36,882 bases of DNA from an uncultured Bacteroidales bacterium (GCA_902788865.1 CADALZ010000028.1:1-36882); one strand, 5' to 3'. Shown: positions 1 through 9,217, counted from the first letter of the stretch. Numbers and translations: made by a program. The notes: generated from the sequence alone by a model not told the origin.

Positions 1-97
1 GAACCCAATGCGGCGTCGAGGCTTTTCTTCCTTTGGCTTGGCTTGCAGCTCTGTAAGGGTGGTAGAGATGGCATCCTCGAATCTCATAGATTTTGTT
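1..97 (-). pseudogene. Internally deleted remnant of an ORF6N-domain gene, cut by the window edge
   Basis: Read on the minus strand, positions 75 to 1 match the 3' end of the ORF6N gene at 35771-36349 almost base for base, encoding the same tail (LQAKPKEEKPRRRIGF). Positions 97 to 75 match that gene's 5' end (the NKIYEIRG codons) at 22 of 23 bases. The middle, including most of the ORF6N domain, is missing, and the junction falls at a shared GG. The two pieces are out of frame with each other. An ATG at 87-85 on the minus strand opens the 3' part in frame, so a short peptide of at least 29 residues could still be made. The end lies outside the window. The identity is seen directly; the deletion history is inferred. 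Confidence 0.7.
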
Positions 98-161
98 TTT
101 GTATCCTTTCCAAAAATTCATTTCAGTAAATATCAAAAATATGTGCGCATGGATATAAAAG

Positions 162-200
162 TAAGCCCCCACAATGCCTATGCGGCACGGAGGGGGCTTA
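162..200 (-). terminator. Hairpin downstream of the lpxA-like gene, probable terminator
   Basis: TAAGCCCCC at 162-170 pairs with GGGGGCTTA at 192-200 around a loop of about 21 bases. Read on the minus strand it starts about 22 bases after the stop codon of the lpxA-like gene and is followed by ACTTTTAT. That position and shape fit a rho-independent terminator for the efflux operon. It also separates the operon from the ORF6N remnant. Confidence 0.6.
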
Positions 201-222
201 GCTATATAAAAGGAGAAAACGA

Positions 223-996
223 TTATTTGGTCAATCCTTTGGACTCCTTCACGAAGCCTACGATTTTGTCGATCTCGGCACCCTTAGGCACCTGCTCGAT
301 GATCTTCTCGGTAGCATCTTCCAGGCTGTAGCTGGTTTGGTAGATGAGGTAGTAGGCGTTCATGATGTGGCGGATGGTGCGGTCGTCGAGTGGCTGCTTG
401 TCGTTCTGGCGCAAGATCTGGGCATTCACGCCGTGATACTTGGCTGGGTTGCCAGACATGATGACGTAGGGTGGCACATCCTTAGACACACGGCAGCCCG
501 ACTGGATGAAGCTCCAAGAGCCTACATGCACGTTCTGCTGCAGCTGTGCGGCTGTGCTCACGATGGTGTAGCTATCTACATGTGCACCGCCTGCCAGTGA
601 GGCCTTGATGCCGATGATGACATAGTTGTCGAGTGAAGCATCGTGGCACAGATGGGCACCGTCCATGAGGAAGCAGTGGTTGCCGATGGTGGTAAAGTCG
701 CCCTTATGGGTGGCACGGGCTATGACTACGTTTTCGCGGATGTCGCAGTCGTCGCCTATCTTCACGCCGGCTTCGTCGCCTTTGTAATGGAAGTCTTGTG
801 GCACGGCACCTATCACGGCATTGTGATAGATCACGGTGCGCTGACCGATGATGGTTCCCTTCAGGATGTTGGCGTGTGCCTTGATGACGCAGCCGTCTCC
901 TATCTCCACATTGCCCTCGATATAGGCGAAGGGCTCTATGGTCACGTCCTTGCCGACCTTAGCGGCTGGATCTACGTATGCTAATGGACTAATCAT
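223..996 (-). CDS. LpxA-like acyltransferase (UDP-GlcNAc O-acyltransferase family), divergent paralogue
   Basis: 257 residues, the usual LpxA length. The N-terminal two thirds show hexapeptide repeats of a left-handed beta helix, and the C-terminal third matches the LpxA helical domain (PPYVI, GNPAKYHGVN, NAYYLIYQ). LpxA transfers a 3-hydroxyacyl chain from ACP to UDP-GlcNAc as the first step of lipid A synthesis, in the cytosol. The catalytic histidine is kept (H118 in AHLCHD, equivalent to E. coli H125). The E. coli AVHQF segment is replaced by AAQLQQ, which puts glutamine (Q153) where H144 sits. Bacteroidetes normally carry their main lpxA next to lpxC-fabZ, so this copy, last in an efflux operon, is probably a second paralogue whose substrate is unknown. 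The start follows an AT-rich gap of 115 bases. Confidence 0.8.
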   Translation of the reverse strand: MISPLAYVDPAAKVGKDVTIEPFAYIEGNVEIGDGCVIKAHANILKGTIIGQRTVIYHNAVIGAVPQDFHYKGDEAGVKIGDDCDIRENVVIARATHKGDFTTIGNHCFLMDGAHLCHDASLDNYVIIGIKASLAGGAHVDSYTIVSTAAQLQQNVHVGSWSFIQSGCRVSKDVPPYVIMSGNPAKYHGVNAQILRQNDKQPLDDRTIRHIMNAYYLIYQTSYSLEDATEKIIEQVPKGAEIDKIVGFVKESKGLTK

Positions 997-1111
997 AAAA
1001 CTTCGTTTTAAAATTAAACTATCAAAAACATTAAAATATTAAAAGATAAAACGTTATGCTGTGATTCTCTGTTTTTTTATCTTCTAATTTTTTAATCTTG
1101 AGATTGAGCCA

Positions 1112-2497
1112 TTACTGCTCAATCTCACGTCCGCCTCCTAACGCCTTATAGAGGTTGATGACAGCCTGCATTTCTGCAAAAGTGTCGCTGACCTGTGAAA
1201 GCTGGGCACTGAGGTAGCTATTCTGGGCACTCAGCACTTCCAGATAGCTGGAGGTGCCCAGCTGGAACAGCTCGGCGGTGTATTCAGAGGCGTTCTTGGC
1301 AGAAGCAACCTGCACTTCGCGGGCAGCGGCTTTCTCTTGGCACATCTCATACTCATAGAGGGCGTTGCTCACCTCGTTGCCTGCATTGAGCAGGGCGGTC
1401 TGGAACTGTAGCTTGGACTTCTCCTCGTTGGCCTTGGCTGCCTTCAGGGCTGCCACAAGGCGACCGCGGTAGAACAGGGGCTGGGTAATAGAACCTACGA
1501 TGGAGGTGAGGAACTTGGCGGGATTGGTGATCACGCCGAGGTTGTTGGTCCATCCTGCCTGTCCGCTGATGGTGACTTGCGGATAGAAGGCGGCACGTGC
1601 CTGATTGGTGTTGTAGTAGTTGGCTGCTAACGCCATTTCGGCGGCCTGCACATCGGGACGGTTGCTCAGCAGCTGCAACGAAACGCCAGTGTTGAACTGC
1701 GTGGGCAGGTGCTGGTCTTCGAGGCGACCGCGTGGGATGGCCTGTCCGGGCTTATTGAGCAGCAGGCACATGGTGTTCTCCATCTCGCGGATGTTCTGCT
1801 TGAGGTCGCTCAGTGATGCCACCACCTGCATATAGCCTGCACGTGCCTGCTCTACAGAGGCAGCGTTGGCATAAGAGAGGTTGGTCATCTCTTGCATGGT
1901 CTCGGTGGTGCGCTCCAGAAGCTTGCTCATATCGGTGCTGATCTCCAGATTGCGGTCGAGCATGAGCAGCGTGTAGTAGAGGTTGGCCACGCTGGAAATG
2001 ATCTGCGTCTGCACGGCTTGCTGGTAGTACTGTGCCTGGCGGTAGCTTACCTTGGCATTGCGGTTGCTATTGAGCAGTGAGGCAAAGAGGTCGAGCTGCC
2101 ACTGGCCCGTCACATTGCCGCTCCAAGCCTTAGTCCAGTCGGCTCCCTCTACCTTGGTGAGGGTACCCGATGGTGAGAGCTGGAACAGGGGCAGGTAGGC
2201 CAGGCGTGCAGCGGTGAGCTGTGCCTGAGCCTGCTCCACGGTGAGGGCAGCGCTGCGGATGTCGGCATTGTTGTGCAGTGCTTCTTCAATGAGAGCCTGC
2301 AGCTGTGGGTCTGTGAAGACCTGACGCCAAGGCACATCACCGAAGTTGAGCTCATCTACAGAGCTGTCTTCGCTGAGGTCACGATAGAGCCCCTGGGCCA
2401 CGAGGTCGTCGGGGCGTTCATATTTCTGGTAGATGTGGCAACTGCTCAAGAGGGCAGCTGCGCACATCAGGGTGATTATTTTTCCTTTCATTGTCAT
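1112..2497 (-). CDS. TolC-family outer-membrane efflux lipoprotein (OMF)
   Basis: 461 residues. The N-terminus is a lipoprotein signal with lipobox LLSSC, cysteine 20. The body has the internally duplicated outer membrane efflux (OEP) layout: long helical stretches rich in Ala, Gln and Asn (for example around AALTVEQAQAQLTAARLAY) and the RPDVQAAEMALAAN motif typical of the NodT/CusC/OprM group. It should form the outer-membrane and periplasmic tunnel of the tripartite pump encoded upstream. It begins 9 bases after the RND gene ends. ATG at 2497 is used here; a second ATG two codons later (2491) is equally possible. Confidence 0.93.
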   Translation of the reverse strand: MTMKGKIITLMCAAALLSSCHIYQKYERPDDLVAQGLYRDLSEDSSVDELNFGDVPWRQVFTDPQLQALIEEALHNNADIRSAALTVEQAQAQLTAARLAYLPLFQLSPSGTLTKVEGADWTKAWSGNVTGQWQLDLFASLLNSNRNAKVSYRQAQYYQQAVQTQIISSVANLYYTLLMLDRNLEISTDMSKLLERTTETMQEMTNLSYANAASVEQARAGYMQVVASLSDLKQNIREMENTMCLLLNKPGQAIPRGRLEDQHLPTQFNTGVSLQLLSNRPDVQAAEMALAANYYNTNQARAAFYPQVTISGQAGWTNNLGVITNPAKFLTSIVGSITQPLFYRGRLVAALKAAKANEEKSKLQFQTALLNAGNEVSNALYEYEMCQEKAAAREVQVASAKNASEYTAELFQLGTSSYLEVLSAQNSYLSAQLSQVSDTFAEMQAVINLYKALGGGREIEQ

Positions 2498-2506
2498 GAC
2501 TCCTTT

Positions 2507-5500
2507 TTAAGTGTATTGTTCAATTTCAGGTAATGCATCGGTATTGTCAACATCGGCAAACTTCATCGGAGTGAACTTCTCCTGCAGGTACTGGAACACT
2601 ACGAAGAGGGCAGGCACGATGAAGATCTGCAGAATCATACCTATGAGCATGCCACCGATGGCAGAGGTTCCCAGCGTGCGGTTGCCATGGGCACCTACAC
2701 CGAAGGCAAACATCAGTGGGAGCAGACCCACGATCATGGCGAGTGACGTCATGAGGATAGGACGCAGACGGGCAGCGGCACCAAGCACGGCGGCAGAGGT
2801 GAGGCTCATACCCATTTTGCGACGGTCGAGGGCAAACTCCACAATCAGGATGGCGTTCTTGGCCAACAGACCCATCAGCATGATGAGGGCAATCTGCATG
2901 TAGATATCGTTACTCATAGAGCCCATGATGAGGGAGAGCACAGAGGTGCTGCCGATGGCGCTCATGATGTTGACGAAGATGAAGCTGCCCATGAGGCCGA
3001 ATGGCACAGAAAGCAGCACGGCCAATGGCAGGATGTAGCTCTCATACTGGGCACTCAGCAGCAGATATACGAACACGAAGCAGAGCAGGAAGATCATGGC
3101 AGTGGTATTGCCACTGGTCTCGGCCTCCTCACGTGCCATACCGCCCAGCTCATAGCTGAAGCCTGTAGGCAGGTTCTCGCGGGCAACCTCCTCGATGGCC
3201 TCCAGAGCCTGACCAGAGGTATAGCCTGTAGCTGGAGATACCATCACGGTCATGGCGGTGAACATATTGAAGCGGTTGATCACATCTGGTCCATAGACCT
3301 TGGTGAGCTTCATGAACTGCGTGATAGGAGCCATCTCTGCGCCACTCTTCACCTTGATGCTGTTGAGCGTCTCAAGGTTGCGGGTAGAGTAAGGATCGCC
3401 CTGCACCATCACACGGTACATACGTCCGAAGCGGTTGAAGTTTGATGAGTACAGACCGCCATAGTAGCCCTGCAGGGTAGTAAGGATGGTGCTTGGGCTG
3501 ATGCCGGCACGCTTACATGCTGCAGCGTCGATGTCGATCTGATACTGTGGGAAGTTCGGGTCGAACGACGTGGTGGCGGAGTTGATCTCCGGACGTTGTG
3601 ACAAGGCAGCGTTATACGCGTTCACCACCTCATAGAAGCGTTCGAGCGTACCACCTGTCTTATCCTGCATATACATCTGGATATCGCTGGAGATAGAATA
3701 ACCAGGAATCATAGGAGGCTGGAAGAACAGCACCTGAGCTTCCTTAATAATCTTCTGCGCACGCATGTAAAGGGTAATGAACACCACGTTGGAGTTCTGC
3801 ATCATGCCACGTTCCTCGAAATCCTTCAGTTTGATGATGAACGAACCGTATGACGGACCGCTACCACCTGTGAAGCTGAAGCCAGACACCATGGTGCGTG
3901 AGGCTACGGCAGGCTCGGCAGCCACGAGGCTGTCGACGCGCTCCATAATCTCGATGGCACGCTCTTGTGACGTACCAGCAGGCAAGGTCACGGCACCCAT
4001 CAGCGTACCAGTATCTTCCTGTGGCACCATGCCCGTAGGCGTGACGGCCATGAGCACTATCAGTGCCACGATGCTGGCACCAGTGATGCCGAAAGAGAGG
4101 GCTTTATGATCGATGAAATAGAGCACTTTCTTCTTATAACTTTCGAGGATGCCCTCGTACTTGCGGTTGAACCAACGGTGGAAGCGCTCCACACGTGATG
4201 GCTCCTTCTCCTCATCTTCTTTCTTGTGAGGCTTCAGGAACACAGCGCAAAGGGCAGGACTCAGCGTCAAGGCGTTGATAGCAGAGAAGCCGATGGCGAT
4301 GGCCATGGTCAGACCGAACTGCTGATAGAAAGTACCTGCCGTACCGCCCATGAAGCTCACAGGGATGAACACAGACATCATGACCAGCGTGATGGATACG
4401 ATGGCACCGCCCAACTCCTTCATGGCATCAATGGCAGCCATGCGAGAGTCAGAGTAGCCTTGGTCAAGCTTAGCATGCACGCCCTCCACCACCACGATGG
4501 CATCATCGACCACAATGGCAATGGCGAGCACTAACGCCGAGAGTGTGAGCAGGTTCAAGCTGAAGCCGAAAATCTGCAGTACGAAGAACGTACCGATAAG
4601 TGCCACAGGGATGGCGATGGCAGGAATCAGCGTAGAGCGCATGTCCTGCAAGAAGACGTACACTACGAGGAACACCAGCACGAAGGCCTCAATCAAGGTC
4701 TTGACTACCTCGTAGATAGAAGCGTAAAGGAATTCGTTCACACTCTGTGCCACGTCTATCTTCAGACCTGAAGGCAGATCCTTGCTGAAGCCGTCGAGTA
4801 CAGACTGTATCTCGTTGACGGCTTGGGTGGCGTTAGAGCCAGGCAGCTGCATGGCTACGCAGGTCACACCCTTATGACCGTTCACGCGGTTGAAGAACGA
4901 GTAGCTCATACGTCCAAGTTCTACATCGGCCACATCGCTGATGCGCAGTAATTGGCCATTAGGCAGCGACTTCAGCACGATGTTCTCGAACTCTTCTGGC
5001 TGCTGCAAGCGGCCCTTGTAGCGCAAGGTGTACTGATAAGACTGGTTGGCATTCACACCCAGCGAACCCGGTGCTGCCTCGATGTTCTGCTCGGCCAGTG
5101 CGGCAGAGATATCGGTAGGCATGAGTCCGTATTGTGCCATCACATCAGGCTTCAGCCAGATACGCATGGAGTAGTCCACACCCATCACCTGTGCCTGTCC
5201 TACACCGTAGGTACGCTGCACCTCGGGGATGATGTTGATGGCGGCATAGTTTTCTATGAATTCGGTAGTGTAAGTATCGCTCTCATCATAGAGTGAGAAA
5301 ATCAGCAGCATGGAGCTCTGGCGCTTCATGGTGATGATACCTACACGGGTAACCTCGGCAGGCATGAGGCCTTGTGCCATAGACACACGGTTCTGCACCT
5401 GCACAGCGGCCATATCAGGATCTGTGCCCTGCTCGAAGAAGATCTGGATCTGTGCCGTTCCAGAGTTGGAGGCACTGGAGTTCATATACATCATGTGCTC

Positions 5501-5719
5501 CACACCATTGATCTGGTTTTCCAGCGGAGCAATCACGGAGTTCAAAACGGTCTGCGCGTTGGCACCAGGGTATGTGGTATATACCATGATGGTAGGCGGC
5601 GCAATATTAGGGTACTGCTCGATAGGCAGGCTACCAAGCCCGATGAAGCCAAGGATGACTATCAGGATGGAGATCACCGTGGAGAGTACCGGTCTGTTTA
5701 TAAAAGTATCAAGTTTCAT
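2507..5719 (-). CDS. RND-family HAE1-type efflux transporter, inner-membrane pump (AcrB/MexB-like)
   Basis: 1070 residues, the normal size for a hydrophobe/amphiphile efflux (HAE1) RND pump. The layout is a first membrane helix at about 10-30, a large periplasmic porter domain, a membrane block at about 340-540, a second porter domain, and a terminal membrane block. The proton-relay aspartates are present (VVDDAIVVVE, D405 and D406), as is the matching lysine in LAKNAILIVEFA. It exports drugs, bile salts or other amphiphiles using the proton gradient; the substrate cannot be read from sequence. It sits between its adaptor gene, 64 bases upstream, and its outer-membrane channel, 9 bases downstream. 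A four-unit heptamer repeat occupies the gap to the adaptor gene. Confidence 0.96.
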   Translation of the reverse strand: MKLDTFINRPVLSTVISILIVILGFIGLGSLPIEQYPNIAPPTIMVYTTYPGANAQTVLNSVIAPLENQINGVEHMMYMNSSASNSGTAQIQIFFEQGTDPDMAAVQVQNRVSMAQGLMPAEVTRVGIITMKRQSSMLLIFSLYDESDTYTTEFIENYAAINIIPEVQRTYGVGQAQVMGVDYSMRIWLKPDVMAQYGLMPTDISAALAEQNIEAAPGSLGVNANQSYQYTLRYKGRLQQPEEFENIVLKSLPNGQLLRISDVADVELGRMSYSFFNRVNGHKGVTCVAMQLPGSNATQAVNEIQSVLDGFSKDLPSGLKIDVAQSVNEFLYASIYEVVKTLIEAFVLVFLVVYVFLQDMRSTLIPAIAIPVALIGTFFVLQIFGFSLNLLTLSALVLAIAIVVDDAIVVVEGVHAKLDQGYSDSRMAAIDAMKELGGAIVSITLVMMSVFIPVSFMGGTAGTFYQQFGLTMAIAIGFSAINALTLSPALCAVFLKPHKKEDEEKEPSRVERFHRWFNRKYEGILESYKKKVLYFIDHKALSFGITGASIVALIVLMAVTPTGMVPQEDTGTLMGAVTLPAGTSQERAIEIMERVDSLVAAEPAVASRTMVSGFSFTGGSGPSYGSFIIKLKDFEERGMMQNSNVVFITLYMRAQKIIKEAQVLFFQPPMIPGYSISSDIQMYMQDKTGGTLERFYEVVNAYNAALSQRPEINSATTSFDPNFPQYQIDIDAAACKRAGISPSTILTTLQGYYGGLYSSNFNRFGRMYRVMVQGDPYSTRNLETLNSIKVKSGAEMAPITQFMKLTKVYGPDVINRFNMFTAMTVMVSPATGYTSGQALEAIEEVARENLPTGFSYELGGMAREEAETSGNTTAMIFLLCFVFVYLLLSAQYESYILPLAVLLSVPFGLMGSFIFVNIMSAIGSTSVLSLIMGSMSNDIYMQIALIMLMGLLAKNAILIVEFALDRRKMGMSLTSAAVLGAAARLRPILMTSLAMIVGLLPLMFAFGVGAHGNRTLGTSAIGGMLIGMILQIFIVPALFVVFQYLQEKFTPMKFADVDNTDALPEIEQYT

Positions 5720-5732
5720 AAATGTATTCGAA

Positions 5733-5760
5733 ATTATGAATTATGAATTATGAATTATGG
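5733..5760. repeat. Tandem heptamer array ATTATGA x4 between adaptor and pump genes
   Basis: Four head-to-tail copies of a 7-bp unit (ATTATGA, the last ending ATTATGG). They fill nearly half of the 64-base gap between the adaptor gene stop and the RND gene start, in the leader of the RND coding region. Unit length matches the larger heptamer array in front of argB, although the sequence differs. Confidence 0.9.
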
Positions 5761-5783
5761 TTCTTCACTCTTCATTTTTCGTT

Positions 5784-6959
5784 TTATTGCATAGCAGATT
5801 GCAGATTGCCGTCTTTCTGGTCTTGCAGATTCTGCTGGTAGATTTGCTCCTTCTCTTCAGCGGTGATAGGAGTAATGGCTGTGCCAGTGCGCAGGTTCTG
5901 TACGTTCTCGATACAGATGCGGTCGCCAGGGTTGAGACCTGCCAGCACGATGTAGTTCTGACCATCATCCACATTATGCACGGTAATCTCAGTGCTCTTC
6001 ACTGTATTGTCGGGCTGCACTACGAAGACGAACTTCTTGTCCTGAATCTCGGTAGTAACGCTCTGTGGGATGACAAACACATTGGTCAGTGGGTTAGGGA
6101 ACACTACGTTGGCCGTACCACCGCTACGGAGCAGCTTACCAGGATTTGGGAACAGGGCACGCAGGCTCACACTACCAGTGGCTTGGTCTATCACACCGCT
6201 GATGGTCTCTACGCGGCCAGTCTCAGGATACATGCTGCCATCGATAAGTTGCAGCTGGATGTCGGGCATATTCTTGATTACTTCGTTTAGAGAGCTGCCA
6301 CCCTTGGTGAGGTTCAGCAGTTCACGCTCTGTCAGTGAGAAGTAAGCATACATATTCGTATTGTCGCTCACGGTAGTCAGAGGCTGTACGCTTGAAGGAC
6401 TCACCAAAGCACCCAGACGGTAAGGGATGCTACCCACCACGCCGTCGCTTGGAGAGGTCACATTGGTGTAAGAAAGATTCTTCTGTGCGTTGGTCAGTGC
6501 GGCTTCTGACTGTGCCAATGCAGCTTTAGCCTGTGCCAGCTGGTTAGCACTCATAGAGAGATCATAGTCGCTGATGATCTGCTTCTGATTCAGGCGCACC
6601 TTGTTGTCATAGGTAAGCTGAGCAGTGCCCAGAGCAGCCTTGGCAGTCTCTACGGCAGCCTTAGCTTGGTTGACAGCTGCTTGATACTGCACCTGATCGA
6701 TGGTGAAGAGCACCTGTCCACGGCGCACTACGGCACCCTCGTCAACATGCAGACGGGTGATAAAACCACTTACCATAGGGCGGATGTCGATGTCCTGCTT
6801 ACCCTTGATAGTGGCTGGATAACTGTTTGTAAGATTTGCACTCGTAGGTTGTACGGTGATTGTTGCGATCTGAGGAGCATTTCCTCCTCCCATTTGGCCA
6901 CCGCCCCCGCAGCTTGCCAGGGCCATGCATGAAGCCAAAATCAGTAATTTACTTTTCAT
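5784..6959 (-). CDS. RND efflux periplasmic adaptor subunit (MFP), lipoprotein
   Basis: 391 residues. A lipoprotein signal ends at LASC (cysteine 17), followed by a flexible Gly-rich stretch. The family features follow in order: barrel-sandwich half motif (KGKQDIDIRPMVSGFITRLH, DEGAVVRRGQVLFTID), a helical hairpin of Ala/Gln repeats at about 85-170, the returning lipoyl half (SPSDGVVG), a beta-barrel domain and a membrane-proximal domain. It bridges the RND pump and the TolC-type channel encoded downstream. It is the first gene of the minus-strand operon and faces the divergent Ig-like lipoprotein gene across about 265 bases. No regulator gene lies beside it. Confidence 0.95.
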   Translation of the reverse strand: MKSKLLILASCMALASCGGGGQMGGGNAPQIATITVQPTSANLTNSYPATIKGKQDIDIRPMVSGFITRLHVDEGAVVRRGQVLFTIDQVQYQAAVNQAKAAVETAKAALGTAQLTYDNKVRLNQKQIISDYDLSMSANQLAQAKAALAQSEAALTNAQKNLSYTNVTSPSDGVVGSIPYRLGALVSPSSVQPLTTVSDNTNMYAYFSLTERELLNLTKGGSSLNEVIKNMPDIQLQLIDGSMYPETGRVETISGVIDQATGSVSLRALFPNPGKLLRSGGTANVVFPNPLTNVFVIPQSVTTEIQDKKFVFVVQPDNTVKSTEITVHNVDDGQNYIVLAGLNPGDRICIENVQNLRTGTAITPITAEEKEQIYQQNLQDQKDGNLQSAMQ

Positions 6960-7011
6960 AAGAATTCTTATTATAAACTTTTTGATGTATTCTAGTTTCG
7001 TAATTAGTTCG

Positions 7012-7019
7012 CAAAGGTA
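7012..7019 (-). promoter_or_regulatory. Bacteroidetes -7 box (TACCTTTG) before the efflux operon
   Basis: The minus strand reads TACCTTTG, a match to the TAnnTTTG consensus, about 53 bases before the adaptor start codon. I found no clean TTTG -33 box at standard spacing, so this is a moderate call. Confidence 0.55.
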
Positions 7020-7175
7020 ATCAAAAACACCGAAATTTCCACTACTTACGCTTCTTTTTTAACGATGTTTCAGACATTAATGTCCTAATTATTTTATCCG
7101 TTGTCCTAAAACAGCTTAAAAAAGCGTTTAAGCCCTGAAAAGGTGTGCAAAGGTGTTAAAAATCCTTTGAAAATA

Positions 7176-7204
7176 GGGATATTGATTCAGAACCTGTATC
7201 TTTG
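7176..7204 (+). promoter_or_regulatory. Bacteroidetes promoter for the Ig-like lipoprotein gene
   Basis: TTTG at 7176-7179, then 17 bases, then TATCTTTG at 7197-7204: both boxes of the Bacteroidetes sigma-ABfr consensus. The start codon ATG is at 7225, about 20 bases on. This supports the ATG rather than the in-frame TTG at 7213. Confidence 0.75.
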
Positions 7205-7224
7205 CACTACTTTTGTATGAGAAA

Positions 7225-9216
7225 ATGAACGGGAAACTAAATATATGTCTTCGGAAGGCGCTGCCCTACCTGTGTGGTGCTGCCTTGCTTTACTCTTGCG
7301 CCAGCGTAGGAAGGCTTGAGGGAGGTGAAGAGGATTTCGACCCCCCTGTGATGGTTTCATCCTCACCGGCTCTGGGGTCTGTAAACCAGAAGAATACCAA
7401 GCGCTTCACCATAGAGTTTGATGAATATATCAAGCTGGATAAACCGCAAGAAAAGATAGTCTTTTCTCCTCCACAGGCCAAGGCACCAGAGATCAAGGCC
7501 AGCGGCAAGAAGGTGGTGGTGAACCTGCAGGTAGATACCTTGATGCCGAATACTACCTATACTATCGACTTTGCTGATGCGATACAAGACAATAATGAAA
7601 GCAACCCACTGACGCAGTTCACCTATACGTTCTCTACGGGTGATCAGTTGGATACATTAGCAGTGGCAGGTACGGTGCTCAATGCTTCCAATTTGGAACC
7701 TATCAAGGGAGCAGTGGTGGGCCTCTATGCCGACCTCAGTGACACAGTCTTTACGTCAAAGCCTTTCGAGCGCATGGGGCGTAGCGACAGCCGTGGCTAT
7801 TTCTCTATCCGTGGCATTGCACCTGGCAAGTATCATGTCTTTGCATTGCAAGACACCGATCAGGACTATAAGTTCTCACAGCCTAATGAGGAATTGGCAT
7901 TTAGTGACTCTATCATCATCCCTACGTCTGAACCACGCATGCGCCAAGATACGGTGTGGATAGACTCGCTGACGGTAGATACCATCGTGCCAGTGAGCTA
8001 TACTTACTATATGCCCGACAATATCATTCTGCGCAATTTCAAGCAGCTGCGTCCTAACCGCAGACTGGCTGGATTTACTCGTGAAGAGGCCCATAAGTTC
8101 AAGCTCAACTTCACGGCACCTTCTGACTCTCTGCCGGTGATTAAGGGGTTGAACTTCAATGCAGAAGATGCCTTCGTGGTAGAACTGAACAACGGGGTGC
8201 GCGACACGCTGACATACTGGCTGAAAGACTCCACGCTTATCCGCATGGATACGTTGCAAATGAGTGTGTCTTACCACTATACAGACTCCCTCTATCAGCT
8301 TCAGCCTCGCACGGATACACTGCGTGTGCTCTATCGGAAGAAACCACCTACGGAGCAAGAACGCAAGGCTGCCGAGCAAGCTAAGAAAGAGGAGGAGCGC
8401 CGTCTGAAGCATGGTGATACCCTGGAAGTGAAGAAGCCAGAGGTAAAGCCATTGCCAATGGAGGTCTATGCTCCAGGAACGCTGGATATCTACGACTATC
8501 TGTCGCTCACCATGCAGGAGCCTGTGCTGCGTCTGGATACTGCTGCTATTCATTTGGAGCAGATGCAAGCCGATTCTACCTTTGCCGCTATCCCCTTCGA
8601 ATTCAAACAGGATTCTATAGATCAGAAAGTGTATAATATTTATGCCGACTGGGAGGTAGATGGCAACTATAAGCTGAGAATAGATTCTGCTGCAGTAACG
8701 GGCATCTACGGACTCACTACCAGTAAGACAGAGAATAGCTTCAAGATAAAGCCGCTGGAGGAGTATGGGCAGATATTCTACACTATCATGGGGGTAGATA
8801 CTACAGCCTTCGTGGAGCTGCTGGATGAGCGCGACAATGTGGTGCGCACGGCAGATGTAGTGGATGGGCATGCCGACTTCTACTACCTGAATCCTGCCAA
8901 ATATGGTGCACGCTTGGTGGTAGATACCAATGGGAATGGGCGCTGGGATACAGGCGACTATGACTTAAAATTGGCACCGGAGATGGTGTACTATTACCAC
9001 CAGTTGCTGGAGCTGAAGGCCAACTTCGACATCTATCAGAACTGGGATGTGCATGAGTTGCCGCTCGACAAGCAGAAACCAGATGAACTGAAGAAACAAA
9101 AACCAGATACAAGTAATAATAGGAGGAACAGTAGAAATGCGTCAAATCAGAACAACCGCAATAGCAGCACAAGCTCGGGCATGCGCAACCAGCGTAGCAG
9201 CATGGGCTTCTTCTAA
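7225..9216 (+). CDS. Large Ig-like-domain surface lipoprotein (SbsA/Big_5-type N-terminal domain)
   Basis: 663 residues from ATG 7225. The signal ends in a lipobox (LLYSCAS), so it should be a lipoprotein. The next ~110 residues (PPVMVSSSPALGSVN, FTIEFDEYIKLD, LMPNTTYTIDF, FTYTFSTG) are a typical bacterial Ig-like Big_5 domain. A carboxypeptidase-like or prealbumin-type repeat follows (VAGTVLNASNLEPIKGAVVGLY, GKYHVFALQDTDQDYKF). The middle has a charged Lys/Glu linker (KKPPTEQERKAAEQAKKEEE). The C-terminus ends in a low-complexity Asn/Ser/Arg tail. This architecture is common in Bacteroidetes surface proteins of unknown function. It overlaps the possible N-terminal extension of the next gene, which suggests co-transcription. 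Confidence 0.88.
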   Translation: MNGKLNICLRKALPYLCGAALLYSCASVGRLEGGEEDFDPPVMVSSSPALGSVNQKNTKRFTIEFDEYIKLDKPQEKIVFSPPQAKAPEIKASGKKVVVNLQVDTLMPNTTYTIDFADAIQDNNESNPLTQFTYTFSTGDQLDTLAVAGTVLNASNLEPIKGAVVGLYADLSDTVFTSKPFERMGRSDSRGYFSIRGIAPGKYHVFALQDTDQDYKFSQPNEELAFSDSIIIPTSEPRMRQDTVWIDSLTVDTIVPVSYTYYMPDNIILRNFKQLRPNRRLAGFTREEAHKFKLNFTAPSDSLPVIKGLNFNAEDAFVVELNNGVRDTLTYWLKDSTLIRMDTLQMSVSYHYTDSLYQLQPRTDTLRVLYRKKPPTEQERKAAEQAKKEEERRLKHGDTLEVKKPEVKPLPMEVYAPGTLDIYDYLSLTMQEPVLRLDTAAIHLEQMQADSTFAAIPFEFKQDSIDQKVYNIYADWEVDGNYKLRIDSAAVTGIYGLTTSKTENSFKIKPLEEYGQIFYTIMGVDTTAFVELLDERDNVVRTADVVDGHADFYYLNPAKYGARLVVDTNGNGRWDTGDYDLKLAPEMVYYYHQLLELKANFDIYQNWDVHELPLDKQKPDELKKQKPDTSNNRRNSRNASNQNNRNSSTSSGMRNQRSSMGFF

Positions 9217-9217
9217 T

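Noticed and set aside
337-984. Plus-strand ORFs opposite the lpxA-like gene
   Set aside because: Short shadow frames of a hexapeptide-repeat gene.
7876-8871. 331-residue minus-strand ORF opposite the Ig-like lipoprotein
   Set aside because: Shadow of the real gene; no motif or start context.
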